Shown: positions 41,058 through 50,958, numbered from the stretch's first letter. The stretch: 64,000 nucleotides of DNA from Rhodococcus opacus (GCF_012396235.1 NZ_JAAXPA010000033.1:41753-105752), one strand, 5' to 3'. Program-made: numbers and translations. The notes: generated by a model not told the origin, from the sequence alone.

Positions 41058-42449
41058 GTGGCACCGAAGTCCAAAGTCGAAACCGTCGTCAATCTCGCCA
41101 AGCGTCGTGGCCTGGTCTACCCGTGCGGTGAGATCTACGGAGGCACGAAGTCGGCCTGGGACTACGGCCCCTTGGGCGTCGAGCTCAAGGAGAACATCAA
41201 GAAGCAGTGGTGGCGCAACATGGTCACCAGCCGCGAGGACGTCGTCGGCCTCGACTCCTCGGTCATCCTGCCCCGCGAGGTGTGGGTGGCGTCCGGTCAC
41301 GTCGGCGTGTTCAACGACCCGCTGGTCGAGTGCCTCAACTGTCACAAGCGCCACCGTCAGGACCACCTGCAGGAGGCCTACGCGGAGAAGAAGGGCCTCG
41401 ACAACCCGGACGACGTCCCGATGGACGTCGTGGCCTGTCCCGACTGCGGCACGGTCGGTCAGTGGACCGAGCCCCGCGACTTCAACATGATGCTCAAGAC
41501 GTACCTCGGCCCGGTCGAGAGCGAAGAGGGCATGCACTACCTCCGCCCGGAGACCGCGCAGGGCATCTTCGTGAACTTCGCGAACGTGCTCACCACGTCG
41601 CGCAAGAAGCCGCCGTTCGGTATCGGCCAGATCGGCAAGAGCTTCCGCAACGAGATCACGCCTGGAAACTTCATCTTCCGCACCCGCGAGTTCGAGCAGA
41701 TGGAGATGGAATTCTTCGTCAAGCCCGGCGAGGACGAAGAGTGGCACCAGTACTGGATCGACTACCGCATGGACTGGTACACCGGGCTCGGCATCAACAA
41801 GGACAACCTGCGCCTGTACGAGCACGCCCAGGACAAGCTGTCGCACTACTCCAAGCGCACCGTCGACATCGAGTACCGCTTCCACTTCCAGGGCAGCGAG
41901 TGGGGCGAGCTCGAAGGTGTGGCCAACCGCACCGACTTCGACCTGTCGACCCACTCGAAGCACTCCGGCACCGATCTCAACTACTACGACCAGGCCACCG
42001 GTGAGCGCTACACGCCGTACGTCATCGAGCCGGCAGCCGGTCTCACGCGGTCGCTGATGGCGTTCCTCGTCGACGCGTACACCGAGGACGAGGCGCCGAA
42101 CGCGAAGGGCGGCGTCGACAAGCGCACCGTGCTGCGTCTGGACCGTCGTCTCGCCCCGGTGAAGGCCGCGGTGCTGCCGCTGTCGCGTAACGCGGACCTG
42201 ACGCCGAAGGCCAAGGATCTCGCCGCGACGCTCCGCCAGCACTGGAACGTCGAGTTCGACGACGCCGGCGCGATCGGCCGCCGCTACCGCCGTCAGGACG
42301 AGATCGGCACACCGTTCTGCATCACCGTGGACTTCGACACGCTCGAGGACCACGCCGTGACCGTGCGTGAGCGTGACTCCATGGCTCAGGAGCGGGTCGC
42401 GCTCGACCAGGTCGAGGGTTACCTGGCGCAGCGCCTCATCGGTTCCTGA
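41058..42449 (+). CDS. glyS: Glycyl-tRNA synthetase, alpha2 type
   Basis: The protein has 463 residues from GTG 41058, with GGAGAG 8 bases upstream; this equals the length of the M. tuberculosis enzyme. ATG 41043 is possible but lacks a ribosome binding site. Class II motifs are FVNFANVLTTSRKKPPFGIGQIGKSFRNEI and FRTREFEQMEMEFF. A zinc module, CLNCHKRH...CPDCG, is inserted. AGLTRSLMAFLVDAY is motif 3. It charges tRNA-Gly and is essential. The C-terminal anticodon domain ends VEGYLAQRLIGS. Confidence 0.96.
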   Translation: MAPKSKVETVVNLAKRRGLVYPCGEIYGGTKSAWDYGPLGVELKENIKKQWWRNMVTSREDVVGLDSSVILPREVWVASGHVGVFNDPLVECLNCHKRHRQDHLQEAYAEKKGLDNPDDVPMDVVACPDCGTVGQWTEPRDFNMMLKTYLGPVESEEGMHYLRPETAQGIFVNFANVLTTSRKKPPFGIGQIGKSFRNEITPGNFIFRTREFEQMEMEFFVKPGEDEEWHQYWIDYRMDWYTGLGINKDNLRLYEHAQDKLSHYSKRTVDIEYRFHFQGSEWGELEGVANRTDFDLSTHSKHSGTDLNYYDQATGERYTPYVIEPAAGLTRSLMAFLVDAYTEDEAPNAKGGVDKRTVLRLDRRLAPVKAAVLPLSRNADLTPKAKDLAATLRQHWNVEFDDAGAIGRRYRRQDEIGTPFCITVDFDTLEDHAVTVRERDSMAQERVALDQVEGYLAQRLIGS

Positions 42450-42456
42450 TCCGCCG

Positions 42457-43296
42457 TCACCTGCGCGCGCCGCAGGTGGCGGTCAGATAGTTCGTCAGGA
42501 TTCGCCGGTTCTCCTCGGACACCGGGATGCGCGAGTATTCCGGTTCCGAGGAGCCGACGGCGATCCACAGCGGAAAGACGAAGGGCTTCTTCGCTTCCGC
42601 GAGGGCATGGGGATCGCAGCGCGCCGCGTCGATCGTGATGTCGACGCTCAGCCGGTCCTCGTCCGCCCGCATGGTGGCGGGCAGCGCGCCGTGCAGCGCA
42701 TACAGGACGCTGCCGCCGATCTCGTCCACCCGGACGTCGCCCGATGCGGTTCCCCGGCTCACGACGAGCTGGGCGGGGAGGGGCGCGGTCGGCTCGGGCG
42801 GAGCCGCCGCCGGGATCAGTGTCACCGGCACGGCCCGCGCCAGATCCTGTGCGGCGCAGTCGTCGTCGTGAATACGGGAGAGGACGTCGTACGGGGCGGC
42901 GAGCGGCACCCGCACGGGCGAGCCGTCCCGATCGGCGACACCGATCAGGGCGTACGCCGGCTCCGGGGACGTGTCGCAGCGAACCGGGCCGTACTCGGTC
43001 TCGACATCGATCCGGTTGCCGGGGCCGAGTTCGACCTCGCGCCGCGTCGCGGGCGCCGCCTCGAAGCCGGGACTGTCCAACGCCACGGATGTCACGGCGA
43101 CGGGCGCATCGCCGGTGTTCGCGATCCGCACGTGAATCCGCCCACCCGCCGCGTCGTCCTCCCGGCTGCGATAGGCCTCAGCGGACAGCGGGATCGCGTC
43201 GTCCTCGGCCGGGTTCCCGACCGCGCAGCCCGACAGGCCGCCGCAGGCGGTGGCCGCGACGCAGGCGAGTGCGACGAAGACTCGGGAGGACGTCAG
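42457..43296 (-). CDS. Putative secreted lipoprotein, unknown function
   Basis: The protein has 279 residues if it starts at CTG 43296, which shares a CTGA overlap with the stop of the TPM gene. This start gives a clean lipoprotein signal (TSSRVFVALACVAATACGGLSGC) with lipobox LSGC. The only in-frame upstream alternative is TTG 43392, which adds an arginine-rich stretch that would spoil the signal. The mature part has an immunoglobulin-like beta pattern (IHVRIANTGDAPVAVTSVALDSPGF) and EYGPVRCD, and no enzyme motif. Coupling to the TPM gene suggests a joint envelope role. Confidence 0.65.
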   Translation of the reverse strand: MTSSRVFVALACVAATACGGLSGCAVGNPAEDDAIPLSAEAYRSREDDAAGGRIHVRIANTGDAPVAVTSVALDSPGFEAAPATRREVELGPGNRIDVETEYGPVRCDTSPEPAYALIGVADRDGSPVRVPLAAPYDVLSRIHDDDCAAQDLARAVPVTLIPAAAPPEPTAPLPAQLVVSRGTASGDVRVDEIGGSVLYALHGALPATMRADEDRLSVDITIDAARCDPHALAEAKKPFVFPLWIAVGSSEPEYSRIPVSEENRRILTNYLTATCGARR

Positions 43297-45350
43297 AATC
43301 GGCCGCCCCCACTGATCCGGCCGGAGCTGCTCGGCCCGCCGAAGGACCGCGGGCCGCTGCTGCGGCCGCCGCCGGAGCCCCGGCTTCCCCAATTACCGCC
43401 GCCGCTGAATCCGCCGCGCAGGATGCTGTCGATCAGGATGCCGCCGAGGATCGCTCCGGTGGCATTCCCGCCACCGCTTCCGGGTCCGGGGCGCTGGCGG
43501 GACTCCCAGCGGCTCACGTCGTTCTGCGCCAGGCGCAGTGCGTCGGCCGCCAGGCCGGCCGCGGCCTGGGCGTGCTGAAGCGCGCGGGAGGCGTCGGTGG
43601 CGCGGAGTTGTTGCGCGCCCGCCAGGTGCCGCTGCGCCTCGGTGAGGCGGGTCCGGGCGTCCGCTCCCACCGCGCCGCGTCGGGTGCCGATGAAGTCCGA
43701 CGCCGCCGTGACCTGCGACTGCGCGGCCACGATGTCCTGCTCGAGACGCTGCTGCGCACGTTCGGCCTGCTGCCGGGATTCCTGCGCCTCGGCGAGGACG
43801 GCGTCGAGTTCCGCGTCTGCCGTGACGATCTGGGTGAAGCTGCCGAGCGGGTCGGTGTCCGCGGCGGTGCGGGCCGCCGCCAGTGCTGCCTCGGCCGCGG
43901 CGCGGACCGAGGCGAGCCGGTCCCCACCCTGCTCGGTGAACTGGGCCGCGGCCGCGATCCCGGCCTCCACGTCGGCGATCGCGGCCGGCAGCGTGGCGAT
44001 GGCGTGCCGGATGTTCTCCGCGGCGTGGTCGACGGCGTCGAGTAGCGTCCGGGCCTGTTCGAGGGCGCCCTCGGCTCCGCGGATCGCCGACACCGCCGGT
44101 CCCTGCTTCCCGGGCGGCAGGGCGATCGCGTCCCGGCCGTCGGCCACGGCCCGTTCCGCGAACGCGAGCCGCTCCTCCGCCATCGTCACGTTGTGGGCGA
44201 CGGAAGCGAGTGCAGCGGCCGGGAATTCGGTCTGCAGGGTGGCGAGAGTCTGCGTGGAGTCGGGGATCCGCACGGTCAGCGCGACCATGTCGCGGGTGAG
44301 CGCGTCGAGCCGGTCGGGGGCATTGATCAGCAGGTCCCGGAGTCCGTCGAACTCCTGGACCCGCTCGTTGAGTTCGCGGTCGGCGCGCCCGCACGAGGTG
44401 ATGATGTCGATGAGCATTTCCCGCTGCTGCTGCGGGGTCTCGGGGATCGCGTCGTCGAGTCGCTGACGGACGGTGAACGCGGCCGCGAGTGTCGCCTTCG
44501 CCGTATCGAACGCCGCCGTGAACGACGCCGTGGCCTGCTCGCCGAATTCGCCGCGGGCCAGTTCGAGTTCCTCCTGGCTCGTGCGCAGCGCGTCGTCGGT
44601 CTCGACGAGCACCTCCTTGGCGCGCTCGTCCAGGGTCGGCAGCGGGAGCGCCGTCAACGCGGCGGTGTCCTCGGGGCTGATGCTGCGCGCCGCCTCGACA
44701 CCGGCCCGGGTGCGGTCGTGCTTCTTCTTCCGCGAATACAGCACGACACCCCCCGCACCCACGACGACGACACCGCCGCCGATCAGCAGTGTGCGCACCG
44801 ACATTCCTTCGCCCGGAGTCATCGCGTCGCCCAGGCCGCCCGCCGCTGCGATGGCGCCTCCGGCCCAATCCTCCTCGCGCAGAGCGGGTTCCACCGCATC
44901 CACCCGGATCGACTCGGCCTCGTCACTGGTGATCTCCGACAGTCCGTCCGGCGCGATGAGGGCGTACTCGCGGTCGACCGTCGCGACCGCGAGCAGGGCG
45001 TCGCGGTCGCCGAGCGAGGAGGCCTGCGCAGTCTGATCCGCCCACGGACCGGCGCCGAGACCATTGAAGTCGGGCACGTACACCACCCACAACCGCACCT
45101 TGTGCTCGTCGTACAGCTGGTCGATCGCGGCCTGGACGTCGCTCTGCTGGTCGGCGTCGAGCACTCCGACGGTGTCCGTGATCTGACCGGGAAGACGGAA
45201 CGGTGCGTCCGCCGCGGCGATCGCGGGAGAGAACAGGATCGCCACGAGAGTCAGGAGCGCGGAGACGGCGCCGAGGGCGGCGAACCGCCGAGCACGGGGC
45301 TGTCGGGGGCGGGACGACGGCGTCTGCTCGAGGCGCGGTGCGAGTGGCAT
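43293..45350 (-). CDS. TPM-domain membrane protein with long coiled coil
   Basis: The protein has 685 residues from ATG 45350. A signal peptide (LGAVSALLTLVAILFSPAIAAADA) is followed by a TPM/YgcG domain (TDTVGVLDADQQSDVQAAIDQLYDEHKVRLWVVYVPDF). One membrane helix follows (TLLIGGGVVVVGAGGVVLY), then KKKHDR. About 400 residues of alanine-rich heptad-like sequence suggest long helices. The C-terminus is a Gly/Ser-rich tail (SGGGNWGSRGSGGGRSSG). The TPM domain was linked to photosystem II repair in plants; the bacterial role is unsettled. It heads a two-gene unit with the lipoprotein. Confidence 0.82.
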   Translation of the reverse strand: MPLAPRLEQTPSSRPRQPRARRFAALGAVSALLTLVAILFSPAIAAADAPFRLPGQITDTVGVLDADQQSDVQAAIDQLYDEHKVRLWVVYVPDFNGLGAGPWADQTAQASSLGDRDALLAVATVDREYALIAPDGLSEITSDEAESIRVDAVEPALREEDWAGGAIAAAGGLGDAMTPGEGMSVRTLLIGGGVVVVGAGGVVLYSRKKKHDRTRAGVEAARSISPEDTAALTALPLPTLDERAKEVLVETDDALRTSQEELELARGEFGEQATASFTAAFDTAKATLAAAFTVRQRLDDAIPETPQQQREMLIDIITSCGRADRELNERVQEFDGLRDLLINAPDRLDALTRDMVALTVRIPDSTQTLATLQTEFPAAALASVAHNVTMAEERLAFAERAVADGRDAIALPPGKQGPAVSAIRGAEGALEQARTLLDAVDHAAENIRHAIATLPAAIADVEAGIAAAAQFTEQGGDRLASVRAAAEAALAAARTAADTDPLGSFTQIVTADAELDAVLAEAQESRQQAERAQQRLEQDIVAAQSQVTAASDFIGTRRGAVGADARTRLTEAQRHLAGAQQLRATDASRALQHAQAAAGLAADALRLAQNDVSRWESRQRPGPGSGGGNATGAILGGILIDSILRGGFSGGGNWGSRGSGGGRSSGPRSFGGPSSSGRISGGGRF

Positions 45351-45419
45351 GGCAGCAAATCTATCGGGTGTGGCGAGTCGTCATCGGGACAGTTCGGCGA
45401 CAGCTGGCAGAATCAGGGA

Positions 45420-46112
45420 GTGAATTCTGCACCGAGCCGCGAACGCCACGACCTCCCGCGCCGTCCTGCGCGCCTGGGGTTCGCCGGCACGCTGGCCCGG
45501 TGGACCCGCCGCATCATCGCCGGCGTGGTCCTCCTCGCCGCCGCGCTGGTGCTGGGCACCGCGGTCCGGGTGTGGCAGGTCGCGCGGATCGACGACACGT
45601 CGGCCGCCGACGCGATCGTCGTGCTCGGCGCCGCCCAGTACTCGGGAACCCCGTCGTCAGTGTTCGAGGCCCGGCTCGAGCAGGCGTACAAGCTGTACGA
45701 GCGAGGGGTGGCCCCCGAGGTCATCACGGTCGGCGGCAAGCAGGAGGGCGACGAGTACACCGAGGCGGCGTCCGGCAAGAACTATCTGATCTCGCGCGGC
45801 GTCCCCGCCGACAGCATCACCGCGGTCGAGGAGGGGTCCGACACCCTGCTCAGCATCGAGGCGGTGAGTGAGGCGATGGGGGAGCAGGGCATCGACTCGG
45901 CGGTCCTGGTCAGCGACCCCTGGCATTCGCTGCGGACGCGGACGATGGCACGCGACGCCGGACTCGACGCCTGGACGGCGCCCACCCGGCAGGGGCCCGC
46001 CGTGTTCACCCGCGAATCTCAGTTGCACGGAATCGCCCGGGAGACAGGGGCGTTGATCTGGTACCAGCTCACCCACTTCTCGGCCGACTTCCCCTACACG
46101 GCGGGACAGTAG
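45420..46112 (+). CDS. YdcF/SanA-family (DUF218) membrane protein
   Basis: The protein has 230 residues from GTG 45420. One N-terminal helix (IIAGVVLLAAALVLGTAV) anchors it. The DUF218 domain has DAIVVLGAAQYSGTPSSVFEARLEQAYKLYERG, ITVGGKQEGDEYTEAASGKNYLISRGVPADSI and VLVSDPWHSLRTRTMARDAG. Relatives SanA and ElyC affect envelope permeability and undecaprenyl phosphate metabolism. The gene lies 7 bases before dgt and is probably co-transcribed with it. The role is inferred from the family. Confidence 0.85.
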   Translation: MNSAPSRERHDLPRRPARLGFAGTLARWTRRIIAGVVLLAAALVLGTAVRVWQVARIDDTSAADAIVVLGAAQYSGTPSSVFEARLEQAYKLYERGVAPEVITVGGKQEGDEYTEAASGKNYLISRGVPADSITAVEEGSDTLLSIEAVSEAMGEQGIDSAVLVSDPWHSLRTRTMARDAGLDAWTAPTRQGPAVFTRESQLHGIARETGALIWYQLTHFSADFPYTAGQ

Positions 46113-46119
46113 ACATTCG

Positions 46120-47418
46120 ATGACAGCACACACGACACCCCTCGGCGACGTGTACTCCGCGCACGACGTCGCCCGCCGGGTCCGCGAGGCACCGAAACGG
46201 GCGGGAATCCCGGGCAGCCAGATCGCGGCCGCGCAACACCGATCCGTCTTCTCCCGGGACCGCGCCCGCGTCCAGCACTCCGCTGCGCTCCGCCGACTCG
46301 CGGACAAGACCCAGGTGGTGGGCCCCCGGGACGGTGACACTCCGCGGACGCGGTTGACGCACTCGATCGAGGTGGCGCAGATCGGCCGCGGAATCGCCGA
46401 CGGTCTCGGCTGCGATCCCGATCTGGTGGACCTCGCGGGCCTCGCGCACGACATCGGTCACCCACCGTACGGTCACAACGGGGAGAAGGCCCTCGACGAG
46501 GTTGCGGAAAGCTGCGGCGGGTTCGAGGGCAACGCCCAGAATCTGCGCATCCTCACGAGCCTCGAACCGAAGGTGCTGTACCCCGACGGGAGCAGTGCCG
46601 GGCTCAACCTGACCCGCGCGTCGCTGGACGCGGCGATCAAGTATCCGTGGACCCGGCCGCGCCCCGGCGCGAAGTTCGGGGCCTACGACGACGACGCCGA
46701 CGTGCTCGCGTGGATCCGCGAGGGCGCCCCCGACGGCCACCAGTGCCTCGAGGCTCAGGTCATGGATTGGGCCGACGACGTCGCCTACTCCGTGCACGAC
46801 GTCGAGGACGGCGTGATCGACGGGCGCATCGATCTGCGTTCACTGGCCGATCCGGTGGACCAGCGGGCACTCGCCGAGTTCGGTGCGTCGGAGTTCCCGG
46901 GACTCGACGTCGAGGAACTGGTCGAGGCCGCGACGCGGTTGAGTCTTCTGCCCGTCGTCGTCGAGGTGGGCAGCTACGACGGCACGCTCACCAGTTCGGT
47001 TGCCCTGAAGAACCTCACCAGCGAACTGGTCGGCCGGTTCGCGACCGCCGCGATCATCGGGACCCGCGACGTCCACGGCGACAAGCCGGTCGCCCGGTAC
47101 GACGCCGACCTGGTGGTCCCGCCGGTGGTCGCGGCGGAGGTGGCACTGCTCAAGACGTTCGCACTGAACTACGTGATGTCGGATGCCGGCCACCGGGCGC
47201 GGCAGGCACGCCAGCGTGACCGCGTGCACCGCGTCGCGGAATGGCTGCTCGCGACCGCACCCGCCGGTCTCGACCCCATCCTGGTTCCCGCCTGGAACGC
47301 GGCGGCCGACGATCCCGCACGGGTCCGGGTCGTCGTCGACCAGATCGCCTCCTACACCGAGAGCCGGCTCGAACGCGTCGACAAGTCCAGTCTCGGAGCC
47401 CAGGCGAGCTGGGGCTGA
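46120..47418 (+). CDS. dgt: Deoxyguanosinetriphosphate triphosphohydrolase-like protein
   Basis: The protein has 432 residues from ATG 46120. HD-domain metal residues appear in TRLTHSIEVAQIGRGIAD and LAGLAHDIGHPPYGHNGEKAL. MDWADDVAYSVHDVEDGV holds the final Asp. It removes triphosphate from dNTPs and controls the pool for replication. In mycobacteria dgt also lies next to dnaG; here a secreted lipase gene has come between them. Confidence 0.93.
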   Translation: MTAHTTPLGDVYSAHDVARRVREAPKRAGIPGSQIAAAQHRSVFSRDRARVQHSAALRRLADKTQVVGPRDGDTPRTRLTHSIEVAQIGRGIADGLGCDPDLVDLAGLAHDIGHPPYGHNGEKALDEVAESCGGFEGNAQNLRILTSLEPKVLYPDGSSAGLNLTRASLDAAIKYPWTRPRPGAKFGAYDDDADVLAWIREGAPDGHQCLEAQVMDWADDVAYSVHDVEDGVIDGRIDLRSLADPVDQRALAEFGASEFPGLDVEELVEAATRLSLLPVVVEVGSYDGTLTSSVALKNLTSELVGRFATAAIIGTRDVHGDKPVARYDADLVVPPVVAAEVALLKTFALNYVMSDAGHRARQARQRDRVHRVAEWLLATAPAGLDPILVPAWNAAADDPARVRVVVDQIASYTESRLERVDKSSLGAQASWG

Positions 47419-47504
47419 CAAAGTCGGAAGTCGGACCCGTCCGGCCGCCGCGGTGCTACGAATAGGTCTACAGACAGCTTGCACCCAATGGTCAGGGAGC
47501 CCGG

Positions 47505-48710
47505 ATGAAGTCTGCAGTGCGCAAGATCATCGGTTCGACGTCCGCAGCGCTGGCGGTGGCGGTCGGTGCCGCCCTGCTGGCCCCACCCGCGGCACAGGCC
47601 GCGCCCGTGTACCCGTTCGCGGACCCCGATCCGTTCTACGGTGCGCCCGCCGACGTCGGGACACGCGCCGACGGTGACGTGCTGGCGAGCCGACCGGTCG
47701 CGGCCACCGGTTTCCCCACCGCCGACGCCTGGCAGGTGAAGTACAAGTCGACCAACTCCGCGGGGGCGCCCATCGCCGCAGTCACCACGGTGCTGGTACC
47801 CCGCGGCACTCCCGCGAACCGGCCGCTCGTGTCCTATCAGCCGTTCGTCAACGCTCTCGGGCTCGAGTGCGCGCCGTCGCACCAGCTGTTCAACGGCGGA
47901 ATCCAGGAGGGGCCCGCCCTCAACGCCCTGCTCGCGCGGGGCTGGGCCGTCGCCGTGCCCGATCACCTCGGACCGACCAGCGCGTACGGGGCCGCGAAAC
48001 TCGGCGGCCGGCTCGTCCTCGACGGCGTCCGCGCCGCGCAGCGGCTCCCGGAGGCCGGACTCGGTGGCAGTCCGGTCGGGCTGGCCGGCTACTCGGGCGG
48101 CGCCATGGCGACCAACTGGGCCGCGGCGCTCGCACCCACCTACGCCCCGGAACTGAACATCGTGGGCGCCGCCCAGGGCGGCACACCGGTCAACATCGGT
48201 GAACTGGCCGACCGCCTGGGCACCACCCGCTCGCAGGCGTTCGGCCTGGGTTTCGCGGCCGCCATCGGGCTCGAGCGGGAATACCCGACGCGTTCACCGC
48301 TGGGGGACGGCCTCAACGGCGCCGGACTCGACCTGCGGACGCAGATGAGCAACATGTGCACCGATTCGATCCTCGGCGCCGGTGCGGGGAAGTCGCTGCC
48401 CGACCTCACCAATGGTCCCGGGATCCTCGCCGATCCGTCCGGCCGCTCGGTGATGGACGAGAACAGCGTCGAACTGTATCCGGGAGTCCCGAGGACGCCG
48501 ATGTTCGTCTGGCACGGCAGCGCGGACCCCCTCGTCGCCATCGGGCCGGTGCAGAACACCGTCGCCCGGTACTGCTCACAGGGTGCGCGCGTGCAGTTCG
48601 ACGTGATCCCGGGCGCCGACCACGGAACCGCCACCATGCTCGGTGCCGGTCCCGCATTCGGCTATCTCGGCGACCGATTCGCCGGGATTCCCGCCCCGTC
48701 GAACTGCTGA
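47505..48710 (+). CDS. Secreted lipase (LIP family, CAL-A-like)
   Basis: The protein has 401 residues from ATG 47505. A Sec signal peptide ends near AQA-APVYPF (about residue 33). The hydrolase domain has VPRGTPANRPLVSYQPFVNALG, the nucleophile Ser197 in LAGYSGGAMATNWAA, Asp in FVWHGSADPLVAIGP and His in VIPGADHGTA. The pattern is that of the large secreted lipases of rhodococci and Candida lipase A, which act on acylglycerols. It has its own upstream gap of 86 bases. Confidence 0.9.
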   Translation: MKSAVRKIIGSTSAALAVAVGAALLAPPAAQAAPVYPFADPDPFYGAPADVGTRADGDVLASRPVAATGFPTADAWQVKYKSTNSAGAPIAAVTTVLVPRGTPANRPLVSYQPFVNALGLECAPSHQLFNGGIQEGPALNALLARGWAVAVPDHLGPTSAYGAAKLGGRLVLDGVRAAQRLPEAGLGGSPVGLAGYSGGAMATNWAAALAPTYAPELNIVGAAQGGTPVNIGELADRLGTTRSQAFGLGFAAAIGLEREYPTRSPLGDGLNGAGLDLRTQMSNMCTDSILGAGAGKSLPDLTNGPGILADPSGRSVMDENSVELYPGVPRTPMFVWHGSADPLVAIGPVQNTVARYCSQGARVQFDVIPGADHGTATMLGAGPAFGYLGDRFAGIPAPSNC

Positions 48711-48758
48711 CACCGAGGCGGAAGTTCGGGCCGCGGAAGAGCGCCTAGACTGTCCTCC

Positions 48759-50693
48759 GTGGCTGGCAGAATCCCTGATCGTGACGTTGCGGCCATTCGC
48801 GAGCGCACACGGATCGAGGACATCGTAGGGGAGTACGTCTCCCTCAAGCGCGCGGGCGGCGACTCCATGAAGGGGCTGTGCCCGTTCCATGACGAGAAGT
48901 CGCCGTCGTTCCACGTGCGGCCCAACCACGGGCACTACCACTGCTTCGGGTGCGGCGAGGGCGGCGACGTATACTCGTTCCTCCAGAAGATCGACCACAT
49001 CAGTTTCGTCGAGGCCGTCGAGCAGCTCGCCGACCGGTTGAACTACACCATCTCGTACGAGGGCGGCGGCACCTCGGTGCAACGCGACCGCGGCACCCGC
49101 TCCCGGCTGGTCGCGGCCAACGCGGCCGCGCAGGAGTTCTACTCGGCGCGCCTGCAGGAACCCGACGCGCAGGCGGCCCGCGACTACCTGACGGAACGGA
49201 ACTTCGACGCGCAGGCCGCGCAGCAGTTCGGGTGCGGGTATGCACCCGACGGCTGGGACATCCTCACGAAACACCTGCTGGGCAAGGGTTTCGACGTCAA
49301 GGAACTCGAGGCCGCGGGCCTGTCGAAAGCCGGGCGGCGTGGTCACATCGACCGCTTCCACCGGCGCCTGCTCTGGCCGATCCGGAACCTGTCCGGCGAC
49401 GTCATCGGTTTCGGCGCCCGCAAGTTGTTCGACGACGACACCATGCCCGGCAAGTACGTCAACACGCCGGAAACCATGCTGTACAAGAAGTCTCAGGTGC
49501 TGTTCGGGCTCGACCTCGCCAAGCGCGACATCGCCAAGGGGCATCAGGCCGTGGTGGTCGAGGGATATACCGACGTCATGGCGATGCACCTGGCCGGGGT
49601 CAAGACCGCCGTCGCCGCCTGCGGCACCGCCTTCGGTGAGGACCACCTCGCGATGCTGCGGCGACTGCTGATGGACGACAGCTACTTTCGCGGCGAGATC
49701 ATCTACACCTTCGACGGCGACGCCGCCGGCCAGGCCGCGGCGATGAAGGCGTTCGAGGGTGACCAGAAGATGGCCGGGCAGACCTTCGTCGCCGTGGCAC
49801 CCGAGGGCATGGACCCGTGCGAGCTGAGGCAGAAGTCCGGTGACGCCGCGGTCCGCGACCTGGTGGCGCGTCGCACACCGATGTTCGAGTTCGTGGTCAA
49901 GTCGATCCTCACCGAGCACGACCTCGAGACCGCCGAGGGCCGGGTCGAGGCGCTGCGGCGCACCGTGCCGGTGGTCGCCCAGATCAAGGAAGCGACGCTG
50001 CGTGACAGCTACGCCGTCCAGCTGTCCGGCTGGGTGGGCTGGGACGACATCGCCGCCGTCCGGCAGCGGGTGCGGGACGAGGCGCGCAAGCGGGCGTCCA
50101 CCCGCGGGTCGCTGCCTGCGCCGCTGAAGAAGAAGGCCTCCCGGGACGAGGACCAGGACGCCCCGCAGTTGCCGGTCGGCCTCTCCCGGCCGCGGCCGAA
50201 CGATCCGACGCTGTGGGCGCAGCGCGAGGCGCTGAAAGGCGCGTTGCAGTACCCGGCGATCGCGGGCACCGTGTTCGACTCGCTGCCGGTGGAGACGTTC
50301 ACCCATCCGACGTACGTCGTGATCCGTGAGTCGATGATCGCGTCCGGCGGTACCAGCGCAGGACTCGGTGGCGGCGAGTGGGTCGACGCGGTCAGCCGCG
50401 GTGTCGACGACGTCACCGCGGCGTCCCTCGTGTCGGAACTCGCCGTCGAGCCGTTGCCCGCCGAAGAGGACACCGTGCCGCGATACATCTCCGGCGTGAT
50501 CGCACGCCTGCAGGAGGTGTGGGTGGGTGAGCAGGTGGCGGAACTGAAGTCCAAGCTGCAGCGCATCTCACCGGCGACGGCGTCGGACGAGTTCCATTCA
50601 CTGCTCGGCGACCTCGTCGCCCTGGAGCAGTACCGCCGCAGCCTGCTCGATCAAGCGATCGGCGACACCAACCGGGACGGGATGGCCGGCTGA
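48759..50693 (+). CDS. dnaG: DNA primase
   Basis: The protein has 644 residues from GTG 48759. The zinc finger is C41-x2-H44...C62-x2-C65. The catalytic TOPRIM domain has VVVEGYTDVMAMHLAG and IYTFDGDAAGQAAAMKAF. The RNA polymerase part includes RRRGHIDRFHRRLLWPI-like sequence and GFGARKLFDDDTMPGKYVNTPET. The C-terminal helicase-binding domain follows a basic linker (KKKASRDEDQD). It makes RNA primers at the replication fork. Confidence 0.96.
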   Translation: MAGRIPDRDVAAIRERTRIEDIVGEYVSLKRAGGDSMKGLCPFHDEKSPSFHVRPNHGHYHCFGCGEGGDVYSFLQKIDHISFVEAVEQLADRLNYTISYEGGGTSVQRDRGTRSRLVAANAAAQEFYSARLQEPDAQAARDYLTERNFDAQAAQQFGCGYAPDGWDILTKHLLGKGFDVKELEAAGLSKAGRRGHIDRFHRRLLWPIRNLSGDVIGFGARKLFDDDTMPGKYVNTPETMLYKKSQVLFGLDLAKRDIAKGHQAVVVEGYTDVMAMHLAGVKTAVAACGTAFGEDHLAMLRRLLMDDSYFRGEIIYTFDGDAAGQAAAMKAFEGDQKMAGQTFVAVAPEGMDPCELRQKSGDAAVRDLVARRTPMFEFVVKSILTEHDLETAEGRVEALRRTVPVVAQIKEATLRDSYAVQLSGWVGWDDIAAVRQRVRDEARKRASTRGSLPAPLKKKASRDEDQDAPQLPVGLSRPRPNDPTLWAQREALKGALQYPAIAGTVFDSLPVETFTHPTYVVIRESMIASGGTSAGLGGGEWVDAVSRGVDDVTAASLVSELAVEPLPAEEDTVPRYISGVIARLQEVWVGEQVAELKSKLQRISPATASDEFHSLLGDLVALEQYRRSLLDQAIGDTNRDGMAG

Positions 50694-50709
50694 ACCGGCC
50701 GCTGCCCGG

Positions 50710-50958
50710 CTACTTCTTCTTGAGCTGATCCTGGGGAACCAGGATGGTCGTTTCCTCGTCGAGCGGTTTCATGGGCTCGAGCTTCGGCTGAGTGTTCAGG
50801 GAGTCGGACAGCTTCTGACGCGACATCTGCAGCACCTTCTTCGTGGCCGGGCTGGTGGCCACGGCCTTGGTGGCCCGGCTGATCTGTTCGTAGCGCGCAC
50901 GTCCTGCTCGCGTACCCAGCACGTACCCCGCAGCGATACCGATCAACAACCGCATCAT
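50710..50958 (-). CDS. YtxH-like small membrane-associated protein
   Basis: The protein has 82 residues from ATG 50958, or from ATG 50955, with GGAGG 8 bases before. The start MMRLLIGIAAGYVLGTRAGRARYEQI is the YtxH pattern: a short helix with GYVLG-x-RAGR. It then continues with helical, basic residues and a KKK end. A similar small gene lies convergent to dnaG in mycobacteria. The function is unknown, possibly stress-related at the membrane. Confidence 0.8.
   Translation of the reverse strand: MMRLLIGIAAGYVLGTRAGRARYEQISRATKAVATSPATKKVLQMSRQKLSDSLNTQPKLEPMKPLDEETTILVPQDQLKKK

Noticed and set aside
43300..46000. Long plus-strand open frames opposite the TPM and lipoprotein genes
   Set aside because: They are low-complexity translations of the antisense strand without family features. 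Only the part from 45420 is a real gene (YdcF-like).
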